DNA of 32,158 bases, from positions 1 through 32,158 of the forward strand of contig NZ_CALTSY010000023.1 in assembly GCF_943908415.1 (NCBI RefSeq), in the 5' to 3' direction. Numbering within the stretch: the first letter of the stretch is position 1; the number at the start of each line of letters is the position of its first letter. A program made the translations under genes and the position numbers. Of the stretch, positions 16,735 to 23,388 are shown one piece after another. This DNA comes from an uncultured Anaerococcus sp. GTDB lineage: Bacteria > Bacillota > Clostridia > Tissierellales > Peptoniphilaceae. The notes under the pieces were generated by a model, which worked only from the letters and a program-made list of their open reading frames with translations, was not told the origin of the DNA and did no database searches.

Positions 16735-18166
16735 TGTAAAAACTTTAATTAAAGAATATCCTAAATATTTTGTATTAGACTTGCTAATATGGCTTTTAGC
16801 ACATAATATTCCATTGTTATTATCATACCTAATCAAACTTTATTTTGACTCAAATCAAAATAATAATTTATTAATCATTGTATTTTTATATACAATTATC
16901 TTTTTGTTGAGATTTCCACTTATAAAATTGGGAGCAGATATAGATATTAAGGCGCAACATAAGTGGGCCAATGTTATGTATGAGAGAATCATTAGCAAAT
17001 GCCTTGAATCTAGAAAAGTGTCGGATTCTAATAGCCAAATGTTTATAGATATTATTCAAAATGATATTAATTCAATAGTATCATATATATCATATGGAGT
17101 TGATACAATTTGCAATGTAGTTGGCTCTATAGTAGCGTTTATAATAATTGCCTCAATAAATATTTATGTAGCTACGGTTATACTAGTAGTTCCTATACTT
17201 ATATTTTTCATATTGAATTTTCTAAAAGATAAGCTTTACGATAAAAGTATGATTATCAGAAACAATGAAACTAACCTTATAAAGATATACCAAGATGTTA
17301 TAGGTGAAAGCAGAAAAATAAGGATTGAATCTCTGGAGAATAAATATTTTGATATCTATAATAAACGTTTAATGAAAAATAAGAGCGATAAGTTTAAGTA
17401 TAGCTATTTCAATATTATGATAAATACAATCAACCAATCTTTAGTCGATTTGAATTTAATAGCTATACTATTGGCAGTGATATATTTTAGAAGTTTTTCT
17501 GTAGGGGACCTTGCTTTGTTGATAAGCTATAGTTTTATCATAAATGACTTATCGACATATGTATCCACATTTGTTGTCATAAATAATGATTTGAAAGTGA
17601 GTTTAGATTCATTTAATGATAAGCTGAACTTAAATCTATGTAAAGATAAATCTAGTTTTAATGTTGATCACATCTTAAATAGAATAAGTTTGGGTAAGGT
17701 AAATGTACTAATTGGAGAGAATGGATCTGGTAAGAGTAGAATTTTAAAAGAGCTTGCAAGTAATAAGGAATATTGTTTGGTTCTTAAGAATTCATCAGTA
17801 TTAAGTGAAGATTTATATGAGAATATAGTTACTGACAGTAAACCTTATAGGTATAGAGAAATTGTAGATGTTTTCTCATTAAAAGATTTGGAAGATAGGA
17901 AAGAACTAATTAGTGATGAACTATCAGGAGGGCAAATCGATAGAATTGCTATAGCCAGAGCTTTGCAATCAGGTAAGGATGTAATTTTAATCGATAATAA
18001 TTTATTTTCTATAGATTTTGCTATTAGGTCATTAATATTTGAAGAATTTGAGAATAATAGCAAAACATTTTTATTGACGGATACTAAATATAGGAATGAA
18101 TACGAAAATTTCAATATTATATATTTAAAAGATTGTGAAATTAAATGTAATACTAAAGTAAGATAA
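16721..18166 (+). CDS. Heterodimeric ABC exporter subunit 2
   Basis: This 481-residue half-exporter has about five to six hydrophobic segments in the first 300 residues (for example LLIWLLAHNIPLLLSYLI and VVGSIVAFIIIASINIYVA). A compact ATPase domain follows: Walker A GENGSGKSR and signature LSGGQIDRIAIARAL (17921-17965). Walker B is VILIDNN, so the catalytic Glu is replaced by Asn, and the H-loop position reads LTDTK with no His. The start is probably TTG at 16721, seven bases after GAGGTG; TTG at 16715 is the alternative. Either start lies inside the 3' end of subunit 1, so the two are translationally coupled. The ATPase domain is shorter than usual, with little sequence between Walker A and signature. 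Confidence 0.82.
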   Translation: MEKINVKTLIKEYPKYFVLDLLIWLLAHNIPLLLSYLIKLYFDSNQNNNLLIIVFLYTIIFLLRFPLIKLGADIDIKAQHKWANVMYERIISKCLESRKVSDSNSQMFIDIIQNDINSIVSYISYGVDTICNVVGSIVAFIIIASINIYVATVILVVPILIFFILNFLKDKLYDKSMIIRNNETNLIKIYQDVIGESRKIRIESLENKYFDIYNKRLMKNKSDKFKYSYFNIMINTINQSLVDLNLIAILLAVIYFRSFSVGDLALLISYSFIINDLSTYVSTFVVINNDLKVSLDSFNDKLNLNLCKDKSSFNVDHILNRISLGKVNVLIGENGSGKSRILKELASNKEYCLVLKNSSVLSEDLYENIVTDSKPYRYREIVDVFSLKDLEDRKELISDELSGGQIDRIAIARALQSGKDVILIDNNLFSIDFAIRSLIFEEFENNSKTFLLTDTKYRNEYENFNIIYLKDCEIKCNTKVR

Positions 18167-18330
18167 AAAATCAGTGGTCTACAAACAATTTTAGAAGATA
18201 AATATATGATTATTTTAGATGAATTAATATCCTCTATAGATAAAGATAGTGATATTAAAACTTCTGAATTATTAAAAAATATCAGTAATAATAAAATAAT
18301 TATATTTATTGTATCTATACCAGAGGCTAT
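18167..18330 (+). pseudogene. Fragment of a third ABC ATPase
   Basis: Directly after the stop of subunit 2, and in the same frame, the sequence reads ISGLQTILEDKYMIILDE then LISSIDKDSD and NKIIIFIVS. This corresponds to the signature region, Walker B (IILDE) and D-loop of another ABC ATPase. Everything upstream of the signature is missing, so it is a duplication or deletion remnant. At about 18340 it runs into an IS3-family transposase fragment, giving a 141-codon chimeric frame from ATG 18206. I judge the chimera non-functional. Confidence 0.65.
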
Positions 18331-18349
18331 TTATTCAATAAGATACTCA

Positions 18350-18708
18350 TTAAATAGAATAAAAATATTCCACACAGACAGAGGACGAGAATTTGATAAC
18401 AAAAGTATAGATAAAATACTAGACATATTTGGAATAGAAAGAACACTAATCAAAAAAGGAAGTCCTTATGATAATGCAGTCTCTGAAGTATTTAATAAGG
18501 TTTTAAAACAGAGTCGATATAAAAGAACAAATTTAAAATTTAAATCAGTTAAAACTAGAATTATCAGAGTATATTTATTGGTACAACAACCTAAGAATCA
18601 ATGGTTTTTTAGGTTATTTGTCACCAGTTAAATATAGACACTTAAGATTAGTTAGTTTTAATTTAGTGTGTTCGATTTCATATTGTATAAATAGGTATTG
18701 ACAATCCA
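18350..18708 (+). mobile_element. IS3-family transposase C-terminal remnant and right end
   Basis: The translation contains FHTDRGREFDN and KKGSPYDNAVSEVFNK: the second Asp (codon 18377-18379) and the Glu (18485-18487) of the DDE integrase core, exactly 35 residues apart. KRTNLKFKSVKTR follows, as in IS3-family OrfB. The first catalytic Asp and the whole N-terminus are absent. A frameshift near 18600 moves the conserved end (GYLSPVKYR) into another frame. The probable right terminus, by the CA rule of IS3 elements, is near 18708. The left half was lost at the junction with the ABC fragment. Confidence 0.8.
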
Positions 18709-18727
18709 TAATAATGTTTGTTACATT
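18698..18727 (+). promoter_or_regulatory. Candidate promoter at the IS3 right end
   Basis: TTGACA (18698-18703), inside the last bases of the IS3 remnant, is followed at 18 bp by TACATT (18722-18727). It would read outward into the 78-residue gene at 18746. Confidence 0.5.
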
Positions 18728-18745
18728 TTAAGTGAAAGGATAGGT

Positions 18746-18982
18746 ATGATTAAAAAAATCTTATTTTGGATATACTTGATATTCTCAGTATTGATTTTAA
18801 TTATATCCTTTGTTAGAAGGATACTTGAGGTAGATATTTTAACTGAGAATCATATATTAAATAACCTATTAACATTTTTATCAAATTTGAGTATTGTAAC
18901 GAAAATTATAATTGTAGTAGTTTGGGTAGCAGTTACTATTTATTTATACAAAAATTATGCAAGCTTCATTGATAAAAAGTGA
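18746..18982 (+). CDS. Small two-TM membrane protein, function unknown
   Basis: The 78-residue protein begins MIKKILFWIYLIF and has two hydrophobic helices, about residues 5-24 and 50-68, separated by a loop containing RRILEVDILTENH. It ends in a charged tail, FIDKK. The ATG at 18746 follows an AAAGGA site by five bases and is preferred over a start 48 bases upstream inside the IS end. I recognise no family. Two-TM proteins of this size next to peptide exporters are sometimes immunity proteins, but nothing in the sequence proves that. A TTGACA promoter seems to be supplied by the IS3 remnant. Confidence 0.65.
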   Translation: MIKKILFWIYLIFSVLILIISFVRRILEVDILTENHILNNLLTFLSNLSIVTKIIIVVVWVAVTIYLYKNYASFIDKK

Positions 18983-19076
18983 TTATTTTATAAAATTACC
19001 AAATATATTTAAAGAGTATAGGATGAAGCAAATATTCAATATTATTATAAAAGGACATTTAAAATCTGAAAAATAG
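18957..19076 (+). other. Weak 39-codon ORF
   Basis: The frame from ATG 18957 overlaps the end of the 78-residue gene by 26 bases and reads MQASLIKSDYFIK through KGHLKSEK. It has no convincing ribosome-binding site and no recognised family. Listed only because it fills the space to the next gene; it may be a remnant or fortuitous. Confidence 0.15.
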
Positions 19077-19107
19077 AGTATTATTTACTTTACTATTTTC
19101 AAGAACA

Positions 19108-19305
19108 GTGAGTAAATATTTATGTAGATATAGTTATTGGTTAAAGTTGATTGTTCTATTTCCAGTAAAATCAAAAAAGATTCTAATGAATATTAATAAA
19201 TTTATTTATTTTTTTAGATATATTAGATACTTATCAGATCTATTCCTTGCAACTGCATCATTAGGAGTAGGACCGAAAGATTTGTTAGATGACTTAAATA
19301 ATTAA
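19108..19305 (+). CDS. Small protein, function unknown
   Basis: The 65-codon frame opens with GTG at 19108 and reads MSKYLCRYSYWLKL, then a Lys-rich middle, then LFLATASLGVGPKDLLDD near the C-terminus. An internal ATG at 19186, beginning MNINKFIYFF, would give 39 residues with weak AAAG upstream. Neither start has a strong Shine-Dalgarno. Support for a real transcript comes from the strong intrinsic terminator 23 bp after the stop. The C-terminal part has the look of a conserved tail, but I cannot name a family. It is the last gene of the island. Confidence 0.45.
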   Translation: MSKYLCRYSYWLKLIVLFPVKSKKILMNINKFIYFFRYIRYLSDLFLATASLGVGPKDLLDDLNN

Positions 19306-19327
19306 GAATTTTATGAAATTTAATTTA

Positions 19328-19363
19328 ACATCAGATATAGACCATCTATATCCGATGTTTTTA
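19328..19363 (+). terminator. Intrinsic terminator at the end of the island
   Basis: The arms at 19328-19341 and 19345-19358 form a 14-bp stem with one internal A-C mismatch and a 3-nt loop, followed directly by a T run. It ends the plus-strand island ahead of the convergent metA gene. The minus-strand side has only a weak T tract. Confidence 0.85.
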
Positions 19364-19488
19364 TATGTGTATTTTAATGTATGTAGCTGAGGCTAGCTGC
19401 TATGATCCAGCATAGCCTGATGGTCCTATTTTTAATAATATTATCAAAAATTCTTAACATATATATTGCTAGTATTTTCCATAATTAT

Positions 19489-20412
19489 TTACTTTTTAGG
19501 CTCTATTTCCTCAAGTTTAAATGGAGTTTCTTGATAGATATAGTAATTGAGCCAATTATTAAAGAAAATGGAGGCCGTAGATTGCCAGTTCATACGTATA
19601 TTTTTTGGGCTAGCCTTAGAATCCTTATAGTAATTTACGGACTTTTCTGTATCTAGTCCATTGTTTATATCCCTGAGATATTCTTCATGTAGGGTATTTC
19701 TTGAATATTCCAAATGACCTAGATTAAATATAAATCTTCCATCCAGAGACTCAAGGAGGCTTACTCCAGTTTCTTTATTTTCAGCTAAAACTTTCAAGCC
19801 ACTTAGAGGGATTGTGGTTTTGTCTATTTTCCTGTATCGTGATTGGGGTATGGAGAAATAGTCGTCAAGTCCTTCTAATAGCCTAGAAGAAGAATTTTTC
19901 TCATACTCATATATTCCAAAAATTTTATTTTTATAAAAAGTAGACTGAGTTCCATAAAAATAGTCTAGGGCAGCTACAGCTCCCCAACAGATGAATAGGC
20001 TAGAGTAGACATTAGTCCTAGCAAAATTAAAAATATCTTTTAGCTCCTCCCAGTAGTCTATTTGACTATAGGACTTATTCTCGAGAGGAGCCCCGGTAAC
20101 TATTAAACCATCGTATTTATCATTTTTAATTTGATCGAAGGTCTTATAGTATTCTTCTAGTCTTTTTAGGTCAGAATGTTTATTTTTATGGGATGCAGTT
20201 CTTATTAAGTCGACCTCAATTTGGAGAACTTGACTAGAAAGGTATTTTAATAGATTAATTTCTGTTTCTTCCTTATTCGGCATAAGGTTTACTATAGCTA
20301 TCTTTAGTGACCTTATATCCTGACTACTTGCCCTTTTTTTGTCTATAGTAAATATATTTTCTTTTAATAAATTTTCTTTTTTTATTAGTCCTTCTTTGAG
20401 TATAAGTGGCAT
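19489..20412 (-). CDS. metA: Homoserine O-acetyltransferase (MetA family)
   Basis: MetA activates homoserine for methionine synthesis. The 307-residue protein has the family start MPLILKEGL, RASSQDIRSLKIAIVNLMP, the catalytic Cys142 in FICWGAVAAL, and the His233/Glu235 pair in LGHLEYSR. Residue 111, in GAPLENKS, is Glu. In characterised MetA enzymes Glu111 goes with acetyl-CoA and Gly111 with succinyl-CoA, so O-acetylhomoserine is the predicted product despite the HTS family name. AAAGGAG precedes the ATG. The gene is transcribed alone behind a Met T-box leader (20560-20844) and fits the O-acetylhomoserine-using metY at 27145-28427. Confidence 0.96.
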   Translation of the reverse strand: MPLILKEGLIKKENLLKENIFTIDKKRASSQDIRSLKIAIVNLMPNKEETEINLLKYLSSQVLQIEVDLIRTASHKNKHSDLKRLEEYYKTFDQIKNDKYDGLIVTGAPLENKSYSQIDYWEELKDIFNFARTNVYSSLFICWGAVAALDYFYGTQSTFYKNKIFGIYEYEKNSSSRLLEGLDDYFSIPQSRYRKIDKTTIPLSGLKVLAENKETGVSLLESLDGRFIFNLGHLEYSRNTLHEEYLRDINNGLDTEKSVNYYKDSKASPKNIRMNWQSTASIFFNNWLNYYIYQETPFKLEEIEPKK

Positions 20413-20559
20413 AATTTCTCCTTTATTTGATTCTCTTAAAAGATTTGTTGTTAGGCTATGGCGGTGTAAATATTGCTTTAAACTATATGGCTTATCAATA
20501 AAGCTAGTGTTTTTAATATTAGTATTTAAACAAAGTTATGATTTTTCTATTTTTAGTAT

Positions 20560-20593
20560 AAAAAAGAGCCTTCACCCATAAGGGCGAAGACTC
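20560..20593 (-). terminator. T-box terminator hairpin
   Basis: On the minus strand GAGTCTTCGCCC and GGGTGAAGGCTC form a 12-bp stem with a TTAT loop (plus 20566-20593), followed by six T residues. The 5' arm shares CCTT with the T-box antiterminator. It ends about 150 bp before metA. Confidence 0.92.
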
Positions 20594-20815
20594 GCGTTAC
20601 CACCTTAATTCACTATTAGTATATTCTAATAGTCTCATTCCAAGTATCTACCAATACTAGCACGCTATAACGGGCGGACCCGTACCTACTTAATTATTCA
20701 GCAAGTCCCTACATAGAGGCCATATTTACTAGCTTTGCTTCACTTCTCTCACCAAAATATGAAGTTCTCTGTAATCGGCTAGACTAGCTACTATTCTCTT
20801 GATTTGGTTTGAATA
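20560..20815 (-). ncRNA. T-box riboswitch, methionine specifier, upstream of metA
   Basis: Read on the minus strand, the leader has a long stem I with a specifier loop bounded by AGAG/CTCT and CTAGC/GCTAG helices. Its 3' strand holds an ATG triplet (plus 20721-20723) and its 5' strand an AGTA loop-E element. An AGAGAACTTC/GGTGAGAGAAGT distal region, a stem III (ACTATTAG/CTAATAGT) and the T-box AAGGTGGTAACGCG (plus 20593-20606) follow. The T-box AAGG can pair with CCTT to form the antiterminator. Uncharged tRNA-Met would bind ATG and, through TGGT, the tRNA ACCA end, so metA is switched on in methionine starvation. The T-box has AACGCG instead of the usual ACCGCG. Confidence 0.93.
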
Positions 20816-20844
20816 ACCATAACACTATAGATAAAACTTGTCAA
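20816..20844 (-). promoter_or_regulatory. Promoter of the T-box-metA unit
   Basis: On the minus strand a perfect TTGACA (plus 20839-20844), a 17-bp spacer and TATGGT (plus 20816-20821) with an upstream TG (extended -10) place transcription start just ahead of T-box stem I. Confidence 0.75.
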
Positions 20845-21065
20845 GAGTTCTACTAAAGTTAATTTAATTAACTGTCTAGAATTAAGGGATATATGACTTA
20901 TAAAATATTAATATAGAGCTAATTATGATGATATAAGAAAGAGTAGAGTAAGCTATAATTTATATCTTAATAAAATAATTGTTGATTATAGCATAGATAT
21001 TATCAATATAAATTGAAGATAAAAATTAATAGTCTTTTTGAGAGCTATTTCCAACTATGTTCTAA

Positions 21066-21074
21066 TGGTATAAT
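21066..21074 (+). promoter_or_regulatory. Extended -10 promoter of the two-component operon
   Basis: TGGTATAAT is an extended -10 with a perfect hexamer 35 bp before the response-regulator start. There is no recognisable -35. The rest of 20850-21108 is AT-rich with no gene seen. Confidence 0.6.
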
Positions 21075-21108
21075 GAAAATAAAGCTATAAGAAAGGCAGG
21101 ATAGTTTA

Positions 21109-21762
21109 TTGAAAAAGATACTAATAATTGAGGATGATAAAAATTTAAATAAAGGACTTTCTATAGCTTTAAATAAAAATTATGAGGTTTTCTCTGTAAG
21201 CACAGTTAGTGAAGCCAAAATTTTTATTTGCAATATTGATTTGGTTTTACTTGATATGAATTTGCCAGATGGAGATGGGCTTGAATTAATAAAATATACA
21301 AGAGAAACTTCATCAATTCCTATTATAGTTTTATCAGCCATTGATCTAGAATCATATATAATTTCTGCTATAAATTTAGGTGCAGACGATTATTTAACTA
21401 AACCTTTTTCTCTAGGAATCTTAGAAGCAAAGATAAAGAGAGCTTTTGAAAAAATAGCTCCTAGCGATTTAAACATTTATAAGAAAGATGGTTTAGATTT
21501 TAATTTTAATGAAAATACTTTCTTTGTAGATAATAAAAACATAGATTTCACTAGGACAGAGACAAAAATTTTATACTACCTGATAAAAAACAAGTACCAA
21601 GTTATTACTAAGGAATTACTATTTGATTTTGTTTGGGGAATAGACGATGACTTTATTGACCAAAACACTCTTAGTGTCAATATTTCTAGAATAAGAAATA
21701 AATTAAAACCTTATGACCCTATAGAAACAGTCTTTGGAGTTGGATATAAATGGAAATTTTAA
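21109..21762 (+). CDS. OmpR/PhoB-family response regulator
   Basis: The 217-residue regulator has a receiver domain (KILIIEDDKN; phospho-acceptor Asp49 in LVLLDMNLPDGDG; conserved Lys in LTKPF) and a C-terminal winged helix (FTRTETKILYYLI, ITKELLFDFVWG, NTLSVNISRIRNKL, VFGVGYKWKF). The start is TTG at 21109; an AGGCAGGA stretch lies about eight bases upstream and the protein then begins MKKILIIEDD as expected. The kinase gene overlaps its end by 13 bases. The ABC transporter genes immediately downstream are the likely target, through the TGTAAG repeats at 22645-22673. Confidence 0.93.
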   Translation: MKKILIIEDDKNLNKGLSIALNKNYEVFSVSTVSEAKIFICNIDLVLLDMNLPDGDGLELIKYTRETSSIPIIVLSAIDLESYIISAINLGADDYLTKPFSLGILEAKIKRAFEKIAPSDLNIYKKDGLDFNFNENTFFVDNKNIDFTRTETKILYYLIKNKYQVITKELLFDFVWGIDDDFIDQNTLSVNISRIRNKLKPYDPIETVFGVGYKWKF

Positions 21763-22622
21763 TAGGTCTTTTAGTAATTATAATTTGCTTTATCTTACAC
21801 AAATATATAATTTTGAGAAATGAGATGCGTGAACTTTCGAATTATATTGATAAGGCTTTAGATGGAAATTTAGAAATTACTGAATTTGATGAAAAAGAAC
21901 TATCTAAAATAAAATCAAAACTCATTAAATTTCTATATGCAAATCAAGTAAAAGAAAAAAAGATAAATACAGAAAAAAACAAAACAAAAGATTTAATAGC
22001 AGACATATCTCATCAAACCAAGACACCCATTACCAATCTTTCTTTATACATCAGTCTTTTAGAAGATGATCCTAAAGATGAGTATATTGAAATTATAAAG
22101 TATGAGCTTAATAAACTAGATTTTTTAATTCAAAATCTAGTAAAATCTTCTAGGCTTGAATCGGATATTATAGGACTACAAAAAAATCAAGCAAATTTTA
22201 AAGACCTAGTAAAAGATGTTTTGAAAGAATTTAAAGTTACATTAGATGAAAAAGACATAAGAATAAATTTAAAAGACGAAGACTTATTGTTCGCTTTAGA
22301 TGAAAGATGGCTCAAAGAAGCTATACACAATCTAGTAGATAATGCTATAAAATACTCGCCAAAGGGATCTACTATTAATATTAGGGTTTATAAATCTTAC
22401 CTAAACTATAATCTAGACATAGAAAATGAGTGCAAAGACTTGTCAGAAGAAACTTTGCCGAAGATATTTGAAAGATTTTATAGAGGAAAAATTTCAGTTT
22501 CCAAGGACGGTTTGGGCTTAGGTCTATATATAGCCAGAGAAATTATAGAAAAACATGATGGAAATATAAGAGCGTCTTTAGACAAAAATAGAATAAAATT
22601 TTCAGTAGACTTCCCCTTGTGA
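21750..22622 (+). CDS. Sensor histidine kinase
   Basis: The 290-residue kinase has a single clear N-terminal TM (about residues 2-22) and almost no extracytoplasmic region. A short linker follows, then a dimerisation domain with His88 in ADISHQTKTPITNL, an N-box HNLVDNAIKYSP, and a G-box GLGLGLYIARE. Lack of a sensing domain suggests it takes its signal from a partner, as BceS-type kinases do from their ABC transporter. That parallel is inference, since BceS has two TMs. The start overlaps the response-regulator gene by 13 bases and the stop is 88 bp before the ATPase gene. Confidence 0.92.
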   Translation: MEILIGLLVIIICFILHKYIILRNEMRELSNYIDKALDGNLEITEFDEKELSKIKSKLIKFLYANQVKEKKINTEKNKTKDLIADISHQTKTPITNLSLYISLLEDDPKDEYIEIIKYELNKLDFLIQNLVKSSRLESDIIGLQKNQANFKDLVKDVLKEFKVTLDEKDIRINLKDEDLLFALDERWLKEAIHNLVDNAIKYSPKGSTINIRVYKSYLNYNLDIENECKDLSEETLPKIFERFYRGKISVSKDGLGLGLYIAREIIEKHDGNIRASLDKNRIKFSVDFPL

Positions 22623-22634
22623 GAAGTCTTTTTT

Positions 22635-22689
22635 CTTACAAAACTGTAAGAAGTTTTGTAAGTACTTTGTAAGATGTGAATGTTATATT
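22635..22689 (+). promoter_or_regulatory. Promoter with three phased TGTAAG repeats
   Basis: TGTAAG occurs at 22645-22650, 22657-22662 and 22668-22673, spaced 12 and 11 bp apart, about one helical turn, as expected for an OmpR-family regulator. The first two also lie within a perfect 10-bp inverted repeat (CTTACAAAAC/GTTTTGTAAG). TATATT at 22684-22689 is a plausible -10 with no consensus -35 at 17 bp, fitting activator dependence. It lies between the kinase and the ABC operon. Confidence 0.65.
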
Positions 22690-22710
22690 AAATGTAAAGA
22701 GGTGATAGAT

Positions 22711-23388
22711 ATGTTAAAAGTAGATAATTTAAAAAGATATTATAAAACAAATGACGTGGAAGTAAGAGCTCTTGACGGAGTATCTTTCGATGTAGAAAAA
22801 GGAGAATTTATTTCCATAATTGGAGCATCAGGATCTGGTAAATCAACCCTATTACATTTACTAGGGGGACTTGATTATCCTACAAGTGGCAAAGTTTTAA
22901 TTGATGGTACGGATATTTATGCTTTAAAAGATGATGAGAGAACCATTTTTAGAAGAAGAAATATTGGTTTTGTCTTTCAAGCATACAACCTTTTGCCCAT
23001 GCTAAATGTATATGAGAATATAATTATTCCCTTTGGTCTTGATGGAGATAAAGTAGATAAAAAATATGCCCAATATATAATCGATATTTTAGAGATAAGT
23101 GATCAAAAAAATAAAATGCCAAACGAATTATCTGGTGGACAGCAACAAAGAGTTGCCATAGCAAGAGCCTTGGTTACAAAGCCATCTATAATTCTAGCCG
23201 ACGAACCTACAGGAAATTTGGACTCAAAATCATCTTCCCAAGTTGTTTATCTACTAAAAAAGATTAATAGAGAGCTTGGAAATACTATTCTTATGATTAC
23301 TCACGATGATGCTGTCGCTCAAGCTGCAGAAAGAACTTTAAGGATAGAAGATGGAAGGCTGGTGGGAAATAATGAAAGTCAAAAATAA
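22711..23388 (+). CDS. ABC transporter ATP-binding protein (MacB/BceA-like)
   Basis: This 225-residue ATPase has Walker A GASGSGKST, Q-loop FQAYNLLP, signature LSGGQQQRVAIARAL, Walker B ILADEPTGNLD and H-loop MITHDD. The ATG at 22711 follows GAGGTGA by six bases and is preferred over GTG at 22702, which lies inside that site. The permease gene overlaps its end by 17 bases. With the two-component genes upstream it forms a sensor-transporter module of the kind linked to antimicrobial-peptide or cell-envelope stress resistance. It is paralogous to the ATPase at 11624-12289. Confidence 0.95.
   Translation: MLKVDNLKRYYKTNDVEVRALDGVSFDVEKGEFISIIGASGSGKSTLLHLLGGLDYPTSGKVLIDGTDIYALKDDERTIFRRRNIGFVFQAYNLLPMLNVYENIIIPFGLDGDKVDKKYAQYIIDILEISDQKNKMPNELSGGQQQRVAIARALVTKPSIILADEPTGNLDSKSSSQVVYLLKKINRELGNTILMITHDDAVAQAAERTLRIEDGRLVGNNESQK

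Noticed and set aside
19383..19428. GC-rich inverted repeat (AGGCTAGCTGCTATG with CATAGCCT) between the island terminator and metA
   Set aside because: The pairing is imperfect, with no T run; possibly a remnant of a repeat, but too weak to call a terminator or operator.
19402..20581. Plus-strand ORFs over metA and its leader
   Set aside because: MetA on the minus strand has all catalytic residues, and the T-box explains the leader.
20593..20613. Possible tRNA gene suggested by GGTAACGCG-like sequence
   Set aside because: It has no cloverleaf; the sequence is the T-box antiterminator followed by a terminator. No tRNA gene was recognised in the window.
20857..20873. Palindrome AGTTAATTTAATTAACT between metA and the two-component genes
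   Set aside because: It is composed almost wholly of A and T in very AT-rich DNA and not placed at a recognisable promoter, so it is likely chance.
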